From Porodaedalea pini (taxonomy: Eukaryota; Basidiomycota; Agaricomycetes; Hymenochaetales; Hymenochaetaceae), in assembly GCA_002794775.1 (NCBI GenBank), contig NBAY01000100.1, positions 42,980-106,979 on the forward strand: DNA of 64,000 nt, written 5' to 3'. The notes under the pieces were generated by a model that saw only the letters and a program-made list of their open reading frames with translations, ran no database searches and was not told the origin of the DNA. Shown here one piece after another: positions 24,063 to 33,998 of the stretch. The position numbers and the translations under genes are program-made. Within the stretch, counting starts at the first letter, position 1. Each line of letters starts with the position of its first letter.

Positions 24063-25125
24063 GTTTGTCAATGTGTGGGGCTGCTATCTGTCGGCGTGCA
24101 GGAGGCCCTTGTTGGGGCGCCGGGTGGGGCGTGAATGGCAATGTCCTGCCTCGTTGGATTGCGCGAATCTGTTGTTCGCCCCGGTCAATCTCAACAGCTT
24201 TCTTCTTCCACGCTTCGTACGTTGTTGGCACAGGCGTCGACCTCAACACACTGCGGACCACCTCGATGTTCATTGCGCGCTTCAGGCAGTCGCAGATGAT
24301 GCTGTCGTCCTTCAGCTCTGCTGCCTTGATGATCACATCGAGATCCTGGAAGAACTCGTCGGCAGAGAGATCCTTCTGGATCTTGTCTCGAAACTTCTTC
24401 AACGCCTTCTCCTTCCTGTTCGGGTCGTCGAAGGAGGCATCCAGTCGTTCCTGAAACTTGGTCCAGTCATCTGTGAAGCTCACGATGCCACTCGTCGTGA
24501 ATTCCTGGACGTAGTTTTGCGCCCACGTCGATGCGTTGCCACCCTTGAGGTAAGAGAGGGCGACATAGATTTTGCTCGACGACGAGGGGTACTTCGAGGG
24601 GTTCGCCGAGACAAAGAGAAGGACTTCGCACTTGAAGTCGAGGTAGTCATCACCGCCAGCGAATTCGCGTGGCCAGGCGACATCAATTGAGGGAGCCGGG
24701 GCTTGGGCCGCAGGGGCATTCGTTGCTGCGCAGGTGAAGGTGGCCGCTACGATCGCCGCGATCTCCTGTTGCTGCCTTTGGGTAAAGCCCTCCGACATCG
24801 CTGGTACGGGTGTGTGTGTTAGGCGTTCAGGGGGCATCGGCGGCGACGAGTCTCTGCGGGGTGTTCGGTATCCTCCTGGTTCACTGGGAAGGACGACCGA
24901 CGATGTCGAAATGGTAGGGGATGATGGGGCGCGAGGGGTTCGAGGCGCCCACCGAGTTCTTTTGCCTGATGGTTCAGTTGAGTACCAGGCGTGTCTAATG
25001 TCACTCCACCAGAGGTTATGGGTGATGTGGTTTCTATTGTCGGCTACGTACAACTGTCGTTCGGTGTCGTAGCGCGACGAATGAGGGAGAGCCCGCTGCT
25101 GTTCCTCGGTAAGATCTATGTTGAC
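24063..25125 (-). pseudogene. gag of element B, N-terminal part
   Basis: The open frame continues from about 25125 down to the insertion point of C (24063) and encodes the gag capsid-like region (for example VAWPREFAGGDDYLDF and LKKFRDKIQKDLSADEF). With C and one GTTTG copy removed, the two gag parts join in frame. The start codon is unclear, as in element C. Confidence 0.85.
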
Positions 25126-25507
25126 TAGACCGGAGGGGGAACGGGGAGGGGCTGGTTGTCCGGATGAACGTTACGCTGGCGAAGGACAGGTTCGTCGGCG
25201 AGTTTGATGACGAGACGGAAGGAGGCGGCCGAGATTACAATTGATGATGATGTCAACGACTGTACATGGTGTGTTACCCACGTCCAAGTCAGATGGTTCC
25301 TCCACCAAAGAGAAAGATGGAGGGCCAGGGTGGGATAGGATTTCTTAATACATGAACGTCCGAAAATGCCCGGGCAGGATTGAGGGTTGTCATTCAGGGG
25401 GTTTACACGTCAAGTCCTTCGAGGGGAGTGCTCCTCTAGACCGAGTGAAGGCGAGTTGACAGCGACGACGTACGCTGGGGATGAGCCTGGGTGGGGTTCT
25501 GCTTTTA

Positions 25508-25951
25508 TGTTAGGTGGGAGTCCGGGAGACAACTCGGACTGGGCAGGCCTCGGTTGACTGTCATCTGGGACGTGCTATACTCAAGTGGAGACTCGGGACA
25601 CGCTGTACTCAGGCTAGGTCATCATGGAGGTAAGAGGATTAATACAGTGTACTCTACTACAGGAGGGGGGGGGACGCGGTCTCACCTAGGTTGTCACGGA
25701 GGTAAGAGGAAAAGCAGAACAGGTGTTCAGATGCGATTCCTCTTCCTTATATACAGTGATCACCTCGTGAGAACTGGTTGCCCAATTGTCTAAGATTACA
25801 TAAAGGGAGCAGAATGGAATGAATGAAGGTCGCGTGAAAGGAGTGTGGGAAATGATTGGAAGGATGATTAAATATAATGAAAAGGAGTGATTAAAAGAAA
25901 AGAAATGGTCAAAGGAAAAGAAAAGAAAAGATGAAGGTTTGAGTCCTAACA
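25508..25951 (-). repeat. 5' LTR of element B (444 bp)
   Basis: Has the same ends as its partner, a TATATAAGG box (about 25745-25753 on the minus strand), and the GTTCTGCTTTT motif complementary to the bases just inside the element. Confidence 0.93.
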
Positions 25952-27748
25952 CATCTGAGTAGTTGGGCACGTCGCCGAACTGCCAGACTGCGCTGCCAAT
26001 ACCGATCGGGTCTGCCATGGAAAGCACAAGAGGAGTGAGCTGGGTACCACCATGCTGCCTGTGGAACCTCTCAAAGATGCACCGCGCCTTATTCCACAAA
26101 CAGCAGGTGCACCACTGACTCTTGGGGACACCATTGCATGACGCGCCCATGACAATGCAAGTGTCGCAAGCAAGGGCAAACTGAACAGTCCGCCCTAGGT
26201 GTACCCCACCTCTGAGCAAATCTGGGTCCAGGCCATCAGAAACAGCCTCTTTGGGCTTCACATCTCTCGCAGAGGATGCACCTGCAGCACACGGAACCTT
26301 GGATGGACCAGGACAAGAAGGTCCTTCGTCGCCGCTGGATTCAACCACAACTGGCTTTCACTTCATCCCAGGCTTTGTAGGAGGGATGTTGACTGCCACC
26401 ACCTCAGAACGCATGTGCAAACCACCAACCTACACAGGAACAGTCAACCATGAAGATCAGGATTGGTACAGAAAGGAATGTTCACCTTTGTCACCTCACG
26501 TGGTATCTTTGTGGATGAGGTGCTTCTGCTGACTGTAGAAGGATCAGATTTTACAGTCCCAGCTGGCACAGCCAGGAAAGGAGAGGTGGAAGTCCTATGA
26601 GGGGGCACAGTGGGCCCACCAGTACCTCAACGAGACACAGCACTCACATCCGAACCAGCTTGAGGCAATGACGTGGGAGAAACAACCTCCCCACTTTCTG
26701 CTCCCAAACACGCGAAGACAGGACAAGGGTGAGGCTGACGCGTATACAATCCATGACAGGGCAGAGGCAGAATTGACTGAGTAGGAGCAGAAGGGATCAC
26801 AGATGAAACTGGCAGAGGAGGACTGACCATACATTGGAGTCGGCCCTGGAGCTCCTCGTCTGTCGCTGTAGGATACAGCACATGCAACAACTCACACACG
26901 CCCCTCCTTTTCCCAAGCCTGTTTGGCCACCAGGAGATCAATACGCTCAAGCCAGAATCATGCCTCCTCTGCAGCCTGTTTGGCACGCTCAGTGTCCTCA
27001 CAAGCCTGACGCTCTACCCTCTCCTGGGCCTCGGCAGCAGCACGTGCATGCTTGGCAGCGACGAGCTCGCGTTTGCGCTTATGCTCGGCCACCTTCTCCT
27101 CCTCCTCAGCAATAAGGGACCAGAGATGCTTGGGCAGTGTCTCCTCGGTCGCGTTCTCCACCGCCTCCTCAGCCTCAGTCCGGAACACGTCCAGAAGGAT
27201 GTCCATCATGGTAAAAGAGGTGTGGGTGGCTTTTGCATCCTCAGAAACACCATCCCATGTGGTAGAAAGGGAGCACTAGAAAAGGTGTATCAGAAGCAAA
27301 AACAAGAGAGCAAAAACAAGCGGCACACCCAAGTAGCCCACACATACACCATCGCCTCCTCGCGAGCCTCTTCACTTGGCTTCTCGAGATCATCAAGAGC
27401 TGAGTTGAAGTCTTCCATATGTGATGAGAAAGGATCCCGCTGGATGAGACTTGGCAGGACAGACTCGGCTGGGGGAGCACCAACTTCCCCGGCAGGTTCC
27501 CCCTCTCTGCCCACTTCTCCACCCAACAAGGACAACGGTAGCTGCAATGGATGCGGGAGATCCATGCTGATGAGTGCACCTCCCACATCTCGGTTGCCGT
27601 CGTCAGTTTCCAGCAAAAAACCAGGGGCCACTGGCATGTGATTGCTAGCTCCCAACTTCTCCTGTGGTGGTGTCAAAGAACCCCCCCCCCCATCCTTGGG
27701 AGATGCAGGGGTGCACGGGACAGTATCAGGAGTCATAGCGTTGTCCAT
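25952..27748 (-). pseudogene. Antisense accessory gene of element G, 5' part: coiled coil plus Zn2Cys6-like cysteines
   Basis: From an ATG at 27748 the minus strand reads an acidic, Pro/Gly-rich N-terminus, then (after a probable intron of about 80 nt ending near 27279) a long Glu/Ala/Arg coiled coil (about 27210-26960). At least one CGA-to-TGA stop follows (26958). At about 26169-26078 six cysteines are spaced C-x2-C-x6-C-x8-C-x2-C-x6-C, within the consensus of fungal Zn2Cys6 clusters, though without the usual basic residues. The frame then enters the left part at 13409. Function is unknown. A DNA- or chromatin-binding role is inference only. The antisense position within an LTR element recalls the antisense ORFs of plant Tat-type retrotransposons. 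Confidence 0.6.
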
Positions 27749-28514
27749 TGAATGGGTAAGGCAAGATGGAGGAGGTGGTAGTAAAAAGTAGAGGGGGGCA
27801 TGTTTCGAAAACTATGACGATCTTTACCAACAGGAATCACACCCCCGTGTTATTGGACCAGAACAAGCACCGTGATCACACTCAAGAAGCACGACATGGA
27901 ACCCAGTCATTTCAAGATCACTGAAGCACCTGAAATGGTCCTCAACAATCACACACCTCAAAAGCCAATCACATGCAGATCCAGACCACACCAAATACAG
28001 CACAAGCCTGCCAATCACTCACAACGAACCCAGGTACACACTGTGTGCCAGCATTCAACAACGAGGCCACTCCAAATGAAAAGAAACCACAAGGCACACA
28101 ACACACAGATGCTCAACTGAATGCGAACACCAAAGAAAATAACTACACCAAGCCAAGACCACCAAACAAAAATCACAACCAGCCAAACAGAGACACGGAC
28201 CGGCACCAAACACACGAAATATGAAACAATGGACTAAAAGACAAAAATTTGCTGATCAACCAGCCGCTGACCACGAGAAGATGACGCTATCGCTGTCATG
28301 AATCACCTGCCAAAGGACCCAATTGAAGCACATGAAAGAATCGCCCAAAACACGCAATGAATGTGAACTCCGCTGACTGACGGCATGACCAATACAGAGA
28401 GGTCCTCCCAAAACAGACACACAAACGACTCAGGTGACGCAACTGTCCTTAAAAAGATATGCCATTACTGAAAGTGACAAAAGGAAAAAGACACAACACC
28501 TGACCCTGCCCACA
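27749..28514. other. Spacer between divergent accessory genes of element G
   Basis: This lies between the start of the antisense gene (27748) and the plus-strand ORF (28515). It is A/C-rich on the plus strand with short open frames that look accidental. It may act as a two-way promoter, but no clear TATA box was seen. Confidence 0.4.
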
Positions 28515-29393
28515 ATGGAAAGTACTGACATTACACCTCCCCATGTGATCATCCTCAAGGACATGGCACGATGTATGCCCAACCCGACTCCTGGCGACCT
28601 CACATTAGCCAACCCTTGCCTGATGGGTGTCTCACAGATAGTCATATATGACCCTGCAACGACCTCGTTCGCCAAGTTTGCAGTGGAGTTACTGTTCACG
28701 TTCGACAAGCTTATGCCCACAGACCCGACTCTGATTTATGTGGCCTACACGTTCTGCACACCAAAAATACAAGAGCGACTCTCGCAGTCACCTGCACTCG
28801 CTGGAGGTTCGTGGTCTCAATTCTGCACCTCAGTCGCCATAGCCAGCCCCAATTGCAAGGGGCTCATGCAACTCGCGTATGAAGAAGTATACCGCATGGT
28901 GTTTAGATGGATCGTGAGCAGGAAGGCGACCTCCTACGAATCAGCCCTGACCCTCTCTTGGTTCAACGCGGCAGCAACGGTGTCCTATGTCCAACCGGCA
29001 TACCTCAGCCAACTATATGAAGCCCGGGAATTGCTGATTTCTGCAGAAGCCGAGCAGGCCGACTTCGCAGTGATGCTCGAAGACGCCGAGCAGGAGTGTA
29101 CAGCATGCGAAGCACAACAGTCAGCCCTTCAGGAAACAGCACTCAGGATGGCCTGCCTCACCAAAGTCACTCAGGAACAAGCCATCAAAGCCCATGATCT
29201 ACTCTCACAGTTAGTCGGTCAATTAAACGAGCTGCATATTACACTGATCAACCTGGGCGAGCACATGAACCTGATCACGTCCTGGAACGACTTCAATGCA
29301 ACATTCGCAGCCGAGTACAGAAGGGTCACACAGGAAGGATCAGCCATGACAAACAGACAGGCCAAAGCTGAACACCCAGTGCATTTCTCTTGA
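28515..29393 (+). CDS. Intact 292-aa ORF of element G, unknown function
   Basis: The ATG at 28515 opens a frame of 292 codons with no stop. The frame is also open upstream to about 28434 but has no earlier ATG. The N-terminal two thirds look globular, with Trp, Tyr and Phe scattered through them (for example VFRWIVSRKATSYESALTL). Residues from about 175 to 260 are Glu/Gln/Leu/Ala-rich and probably a coiled coil (SAEAEQADFAVMLEDAEQE). No family was recognised. It sits between the antisense gene and the second ORF, inside the LTRs. That it is open while gag and pol of the same element carry many TGA codons is notable and could reflect chance, younger origin or selection. Confidence 0.6.
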   Translation: MESTDITPPHVIILKDMARCMPNPTPGDLTLANPCLMGVSQIVIYDPATTSFAKFAVELLFTFDKLMPTDPTLIYVAYTFCTPKIQERLSQSPALAGGSWSQFCTSVAIASPNCKGLMQLAYEEVYRMVFRWIVSRKATSYESALTLSWFNAAATVSYVQPAYLSQLYEARELLISAEAEQADFAVMLEDAEQECTACEAQQSALQETALRMACLTKVTQEQAIKAHDLLSQLVGQLNELHITLINLGEHMNLITSWNDFNATFAAEYRRVTQEGSAMTNRQAKAEHPVHFS

Positions 29394-29572
29394 AACCCCC
29401 TGATTCAATCGCCTCATGTTACATTAAGCAAAATAGAGTACCCCTCCATTTCCCTTAATAACAAGAACCCCATTTTGTATGACAACAAGCACCGACCCTC
29501 TCTATTTTTACTTTCTCTCCGCCAAAATTTTTTTTACACCGAACATTGCACTAACTAATAACCCTGAGTCTC

Positions 29573-29579
29573 TATAAAA
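29573..29579 (+). promoter_or_regulatory. TATA box upstream of the second accessory ORF
   Basis: TATAAAA lies about 100 bp before the ATG at 29680, in a pyrimidine-rich stretch (tccctccttttc) like that of fungal core promoters. It is internal to the element, so the ORF may have its own transcript. Confidence 0.5.
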
Positions 29580-29679
29580 TACTCCCTCCTTTTCATTCAT
29601 TGAGAATCATCTGCTCTATAATATCCCCCTCTCGAATAATTCAACTTTGTTCTTCTTCACTTCTACCCCTTCACCGACC

Positions 29680-30231
29680 ATGCGCTCAGACCAAACCAGC
29701 GCCGAGTCGTTCTATGACAACCAAATCCTGTGCCCAGACGACATATGTGGGGTTCACAACTGGTCGATATCATTCACTCTCGCTGTCACATGCCATCACT
29801 CATGTCAGGCCACTCTCGAGGACATCCTACATCACTCTGGATCTCACCAGCGCTTCTGGCACTCAATCGCTGAGCCTGGCATGAAGGTGCATGAGTTCTT
29901 CCTGTGCCTGTACATGGTGATTGACATCCAGTACCAACCCTGACTGACCTTGATCAACAACCACACCAAATATGTTGTTAATCAAGGCCTGGAACTACCA
30001 GTGAATCAGTGTCTACATTTGGCAGTGACACACGACCTCATCTGGATCATGATTATCCCATGGCACCTGGACCTCCAGACGAGCATACACCACCAAGCCC
30101 CATCAGTCCAACTCGAGAACCTCTGTGACATGGTCACACAGCAGATAGCACACATCACAAAACTCCAGGGTGCAATTTCGGCATTGATTGGTGAACTGTC
30201 AACCTCTTCCTCTTCTTCTTCGCACCATTAA
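29680..30231 (+). pseudogene. Second plus-strand accessory ORF of element G (about 183 aa), one TGA
   Basis: The ATG at 29680 is in a good context (accgaccATG). The frame is broken once by TGA at 29941 and then runs on in the same phase to TAA at 30229, so a single CGA-to-TGA change explains the break. The product has several His and Cys in its first half (CPDDICGVHNW, VTCHHSC) and a serine-rich end. No family was recognised. It lies about 105 bp before the 3' LTR, the position where some retroelements carry env-like genes, but no signal peptide or clear membrane span is visible. Confidence 0.5.
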
Positions 30232-30336
30232 ATACCACAGAATGCACCAAACCTCACCCATTACACATTCTTTAATTTCCAATTCAACCACTTCTCATGT
30301 ACACCGCAAACACTTTTTTTCTGGCCCCCCGGGAGA

Positions 30337-31162
30337 TGTAGCAATTAACCATCACCTATGTGCCAGCCGAGTCTTTCCCCCCCTCACTTACACTACTCCT
30401 TTGACTCCCTTTACCAGCTGCTGAACATTACTAGTGATACATTTGCAATCGGCGGCTGACCCTTTATTATAATCCTTGGTATGGACACGATCGGATGGAC
30501 AGATGTCATATGAACTCAATCAGCACATGGATGACCAACTCTCATGGGCACAGGTGGAAGGATTTAGGTGAGTCGGACAAGGACATGGGATATAGTGGTG
30601 CAGTGGTGAGAGATGAGAGAGCAGGTTGGGCACTACAACATCACTCCACTACAATCGGCTGTGTGATGTGCGCAGGCCAATTGCCAACTCACCTTCACAT
30701 CCATTCACACAGACTCGGCCAAGTCTTGCACTGCTTTCTCTGCTTCAGTTTAGTATAAATTTGCAGTAGTTTGTAGATAGAGATAGAAAGAAGGAGACAA
30801 GTACAGAGACAGACAGTCCCCTCTCCACCTCTAGACCGCAATCTACTACATGCATTACTATGCACTACTTGCCTGACTCTCACTCTGAAGACAGTATACA
30901 TCAACTCTGTCACCGACTCTCAGAACTCCGTCACCCAATCACCGAACACCCTTGGCTGCTGTCACAAGTGCTGATTCTACCCGCCTGAGTCTTGGTCCAA
31001 CCAGAATCCCACACGTATCCGTATCGCCGAGTCTTCATATCTCAAACCTTGCTCTACTTAGGTTGTCCCTCTCGGTATTCCAAGTCACCACAGGCCCCCT
31101 TGGGTCGATCATGAGCCATAGCCTGAATTGCCCTTTGGATTAGAAGAGTCTGCACCCCTACA
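30337..31162 (+). repeat. 3' LTR of element G (826 bp)
   Basis: Starts TGTAGCAATTAACC after GGGAGA and ends CCCCTACA. It lacks the 989-bp segment found in the 5' LTR and so represents the ancestral LTR length. It is flanked on the right by CCCC and the rest of the solo LTR. Confidence 0.85.
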
Positions 31163-31320
31163 CCCCTCCTGTAGTAGTATATGTTATATTAATCCTCTCA
31201 CCTCCATGACAACCTAGCCTGAGTACAGCGTGTCCTGAGTCCTTGCTCAAGTATAGCATGTCCTAGATGATAGCCAGCCCAGGCCACCTTGCTTGAGCCC
31301 ACCCAAGCCTCCACCTAACA
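31163..31320 (+). repeat. Solo LTR, right part
   Basis: Continues the LTR broken at 4000, with CTCCTGTAGTAG and the repeated 'tcacctccatgacaacctag' motif also present in the B LTRs. It ends CCACCTAACA at 31320 and is followed by ATATG (31321-31325), identical to the 5 bp before the left part. The two parts together make about 474 bp. Confidence 0.88.
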
Positions 31321-31325
31321 ATATG

Positions 31326-31655
31326 AGCACTGTATTTAAACCCAAGTCCTGGCAAAGCTAGGATGGATCTAAGCATTGCATTTAAAAAAGCAAGTCCTGG
31401 CTTTGCCAGGGGATCTAAGCATTATGTTTAAAAAAAACAAGTCTTGGCAAAGCCAGGATGGATCTAAGCATTGCATTTAAAAAAACAAGTCCAGGCAAAG
31501 CCAGAATGGATCTAAGCATTGTGTTTAAAAAAAACAAGTCCCAGTGAAGCCAGGATGGATCTGAGCATTGCATTTAAAAAACAAGTCCCAGCGAAGCTGG
31601 GATGGATCTAAGCACTGCATTTGAAGCGAAGTCCCGGCGAAGCCAGGACTTCAGC
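31326..31655 (+). repeat. 48-bp minisatellite, about seven units
   Basis: Units begin with AAGTCC at about 31344, 31392, 31439, 31487, 31535, 31582 and 31629, a spacing of 47-48 bp. Each has a small palindrome of the type CCTGGCAAAGCCAGG, then GGATCTAAGCATTGCATTTAAAA. The palindrome changes on both arms in some units (for example CCCAGCGAAGCTGGG), which suggests the pairing is kept. Confidence 0.85.
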
Positions 31656-32387
31656 TGGTCTTAATATTGAACTGACGAAGGCCCTTTTGCCCACAGCCAC
31701 CATCAGAAATGACAAATTCTGACTAAAACTGACTAATTTTGACTAAAATTTGTCAGAATTAGTCACTATTAGTCACTATTAATCAGCCTTCTTTCTGCCA
31801 CTTTTGCACCTTTATCACAGCACCCCCCAAAGCAGCAACTCCAGCTGCAGATCACAAAACACCCTCAAAGTGGCATCCATCACGAAAATGTCTAAAATCT
31901 TGCATGGGCTTACATACCTGTGGAAGATAGTAAATTTTGTAAATTTTGTATATTATGTACAAGAGAATCTAGTGCACTCTCAAAATGATCAGAAATGTAC
32001 AAGTTGCCTCAAGATTGCCACAAGTCTGATGCATATTGCCAAGTTAGGTCATACTGATTGTCACTTACAAGAATGGCCGGCCCTGAAGAAATATAGAAGA
32101 GAATACGGTGCAGCTTCAAAATGACATGGGATAATCTTACTTGTGGTTCTTGTCGTGTCTGGTAGAGTTCTTATATAAGGCCTGCAAGTCGTTATACGAG
32201 ACTGAAAGTCTACTGGTTCATTATCACACCATTTAAATAATATAATAATAATGTATTTTTGTTGCATCATTTATTGTACATCTGAATTGTTCAAAATCAT
32301 AGCCACGTCAGAATCATAGATAAAAGTAAAAGAGGAATAAAGAATTCAGGTTTGACAGTGTCTGCAGGCGCGATGAGGTGCAGGTTA
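31656..32387. other. Non-coding stretch between minisatellite and Tc1 element
   Basis: AT-rich, with no credible gene. A short repeat of GACTAAAA/AGTCACTATT around 31711-31785 forms an imperfect hairpin. The bases just before the Tc1 element are the original 3' flank of the minus-strand remnant beyond 33998. Confidence 0.5.
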
Positions 32388-32389
32388 TA

Positions 32390-33996
32390 CAGTAGTGAGT
32401 GAAAATACTGTCACCCCCCCTCTTTGAGCAGTATTTTGCTTATAGAACCCTGAAAATACATTGAAAATCCATCCAAAATTTTGGAATAGTTCATCACTAT
32501 GTTTGACATGTATGAGTGAAATTTGAGAGCATTCCATTCAGTATGTCACAAGAAAGTGCCCTAGTTTTATGTAACAGCTTGCTTTCCCAATTAGGCTGAG
32601 ACAACAAACATGCACCTTGCACCGTTTCTTCACTCAATGACGACTCGCAAACTCACAGTACCTGTAAGTAAGGCATGAGTATTTCGTCTCAATTCATGCT
32701 GAGCAGTTTTGAAAAGATGGTTGTCTGTACACCAACAAAAATTTGTGCTGTGAAGCAACTGAAGAAATGCCATGTCCCAAATGTGTCAATTGCACATGAC
32801 CTCAGGATTTTGGTTTGTTCTGTGCAGCAAATTAATGCAGATTTTTCTCAGACAGATGACCCTTATCGACCATGCACAAGACCTGGCCAACCACCCAAGT
32901 TAACCAAGCGAGAGACACATTACATTGCACATGAGCTCTGCAAGGGCACTGTGCACAATGCAAGTGAAGCTCAGCAAAAACTCGCACCACATGTACATCA
33001 CACCACCATTGCACAGCATCTTCACAAGCTGGGGCTGAAAGCATACATCTGCCAAAAAAAGCCAGAACTCACTCCCCGACAACAAATGAATCGTTTTTGC
33101 TGGGCCCAAGCACACTGTGCATGGACCTTGCAAAAATGGTCCACTGTTATTTTTTCAGATGAATCAAAATTCAGCCTTTATGGGTCAGATGGAAGGACTT
33201 GGTGCTGGAGAAGGCCTGGGGAGGAGATGGATGAAAGATATCTGCAGGATACAGTGAAGCATGGTGGTGGAAGTGTCATGGTGTGGGGATGCATCACTCA
33301 GCGTGGCATTGGAAGGCTCATTCGCATTGAGGGCATTATGGATCACTTCAAGTACATCAATATCCTGAAGGACAGTCTACTGGGCACACTCTGTGACAAG
33401 CACCTCCAAAAACACCACATTGTTTTCTAGAAAGACAATGATTCAAAGCACACATCGCTGTATGCTCGCCAGTGGTTCACCAGAAATGGGATCCATTTAT
33501 TGCCTTGGCCTCCCCAGAGCCCTGACATGAGCATCATAGAGCATGTCTGGAAGGAACTTGATGATTGGGTATGCAACTGGGCTCACCAGCCATCAAACAA
33601 GGAAGAGTTGTGGGAGGCTTTGCAGGATGAGTGGGACCATCTGGATGTGGCATTTATTAAAAAGCTGTATACATCTCTACCCAGGAGAACTAGTCTACTG
33701 TACAGTGTACATGGGAAGCATACTCCATACTAATTTTTGATAATTTAATATCTGCTTTCCGGGCTTCCCAGAGTTGAAGGATGTCTTTAGTCTAAATCTG
33801 GCAAGAAGCCAATTTTCAGTAAATACACATTTTCTCAGTATATACACTACCAATCGCTATTAAATTTCACATAGACATGGAGTACATATACACCAGCAAT
33901 ACTGTAAGATTTTGTAGCTTTCTGTCAAGCATGTTGTGTCCTAGAAATAAAACAACTTGCATAAAGGAGGGGTGACAGAATTTTTGCATGCTACTG
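32390..33996 (+). mobile_element. Tc1-like DD34E transposon (1607 bp)
   Basis: Inverted ends begin CAGTAG and share CTGTCACCCC about 25 bp in (32390-32423 and 33964-33996). TA flanks both sides (32388-32389 and 33997-33998). A single transposase frame lies between. The ends are similar but not identical, indicating moderate age. Confidence 0.92.
32675..33733 (+). pseudogene. Tc1-family transposase with one nonsense codon
   Basis: The helix-turn-helix part is followed by a GRPR-like hinge (RPGQPPKLTKRE), then the catalytic domain. The first Asp is in FSDESKFSLYG (about 33157). The second is in KDNDSKHTS (about 33434). The Glu is in MSIIEHVW, exactly 34 residues later: DD34E. A TAG at 33428-33430 sits where the family normally has Gln (CAG), just before the second Asp, so the protein is cut before the active site closes. 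The frame then runs on to TAA at 33731. The start at 32675 is the first ATG in frame. A short upstream exon is possible. Confidence 0.9.
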
Positions 33997-33998
33997 TA

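Larger units (their letters stand above)
13410..25951 (-). mobile_element. Element B: chromovirus inserted in the antisense gene of G
   Basis: LTRs at 13410-13853 and 25508-25951 (444 bp each) flank gag and pol on the minus strand. Both outer flanks are CATCT (13405-13409 and 25952-25956), a perfect 5-bp target duplication. Without nested element C the length is 6291 bp, close to the 6246 bp of C. Gag and pol each carry TGA codons, so the copy is inactive though only lightly damaged. Confidence 0.95.
4001..31162 (+). mobile_element. Element G: large Ty3/gypsy LTR retrotransposon with accessory ORFs
   Basis: Two direct LTRs (4001-5818 and 30337-31162) bracket the element. Without the nested element B (13410-25951) and a 989-bp insert in its 5' LTR, it is about 13.6 kb. 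Order inside: gag with CCHC knuckle and retropepsin (+), RT, RNase H and integrase (+), an antisense coiled-coil/six-cysteine gene (-), an intact 292-aa ORF (+), and a second ORF with its own TATA box (+). The 4-5 bp target duplication falls in a run of C (CCCC on both sides) and is therefore ambiguous. All pol and gag genes are broken, so this copy is dead. Confidence 0.85.

Noticed and set aside
31344..31650. CRISPR-like array
   Set aside because: The 48-bp units are contiguous without unique spacers and the setting is a fungal genome. It is a minisatellite.
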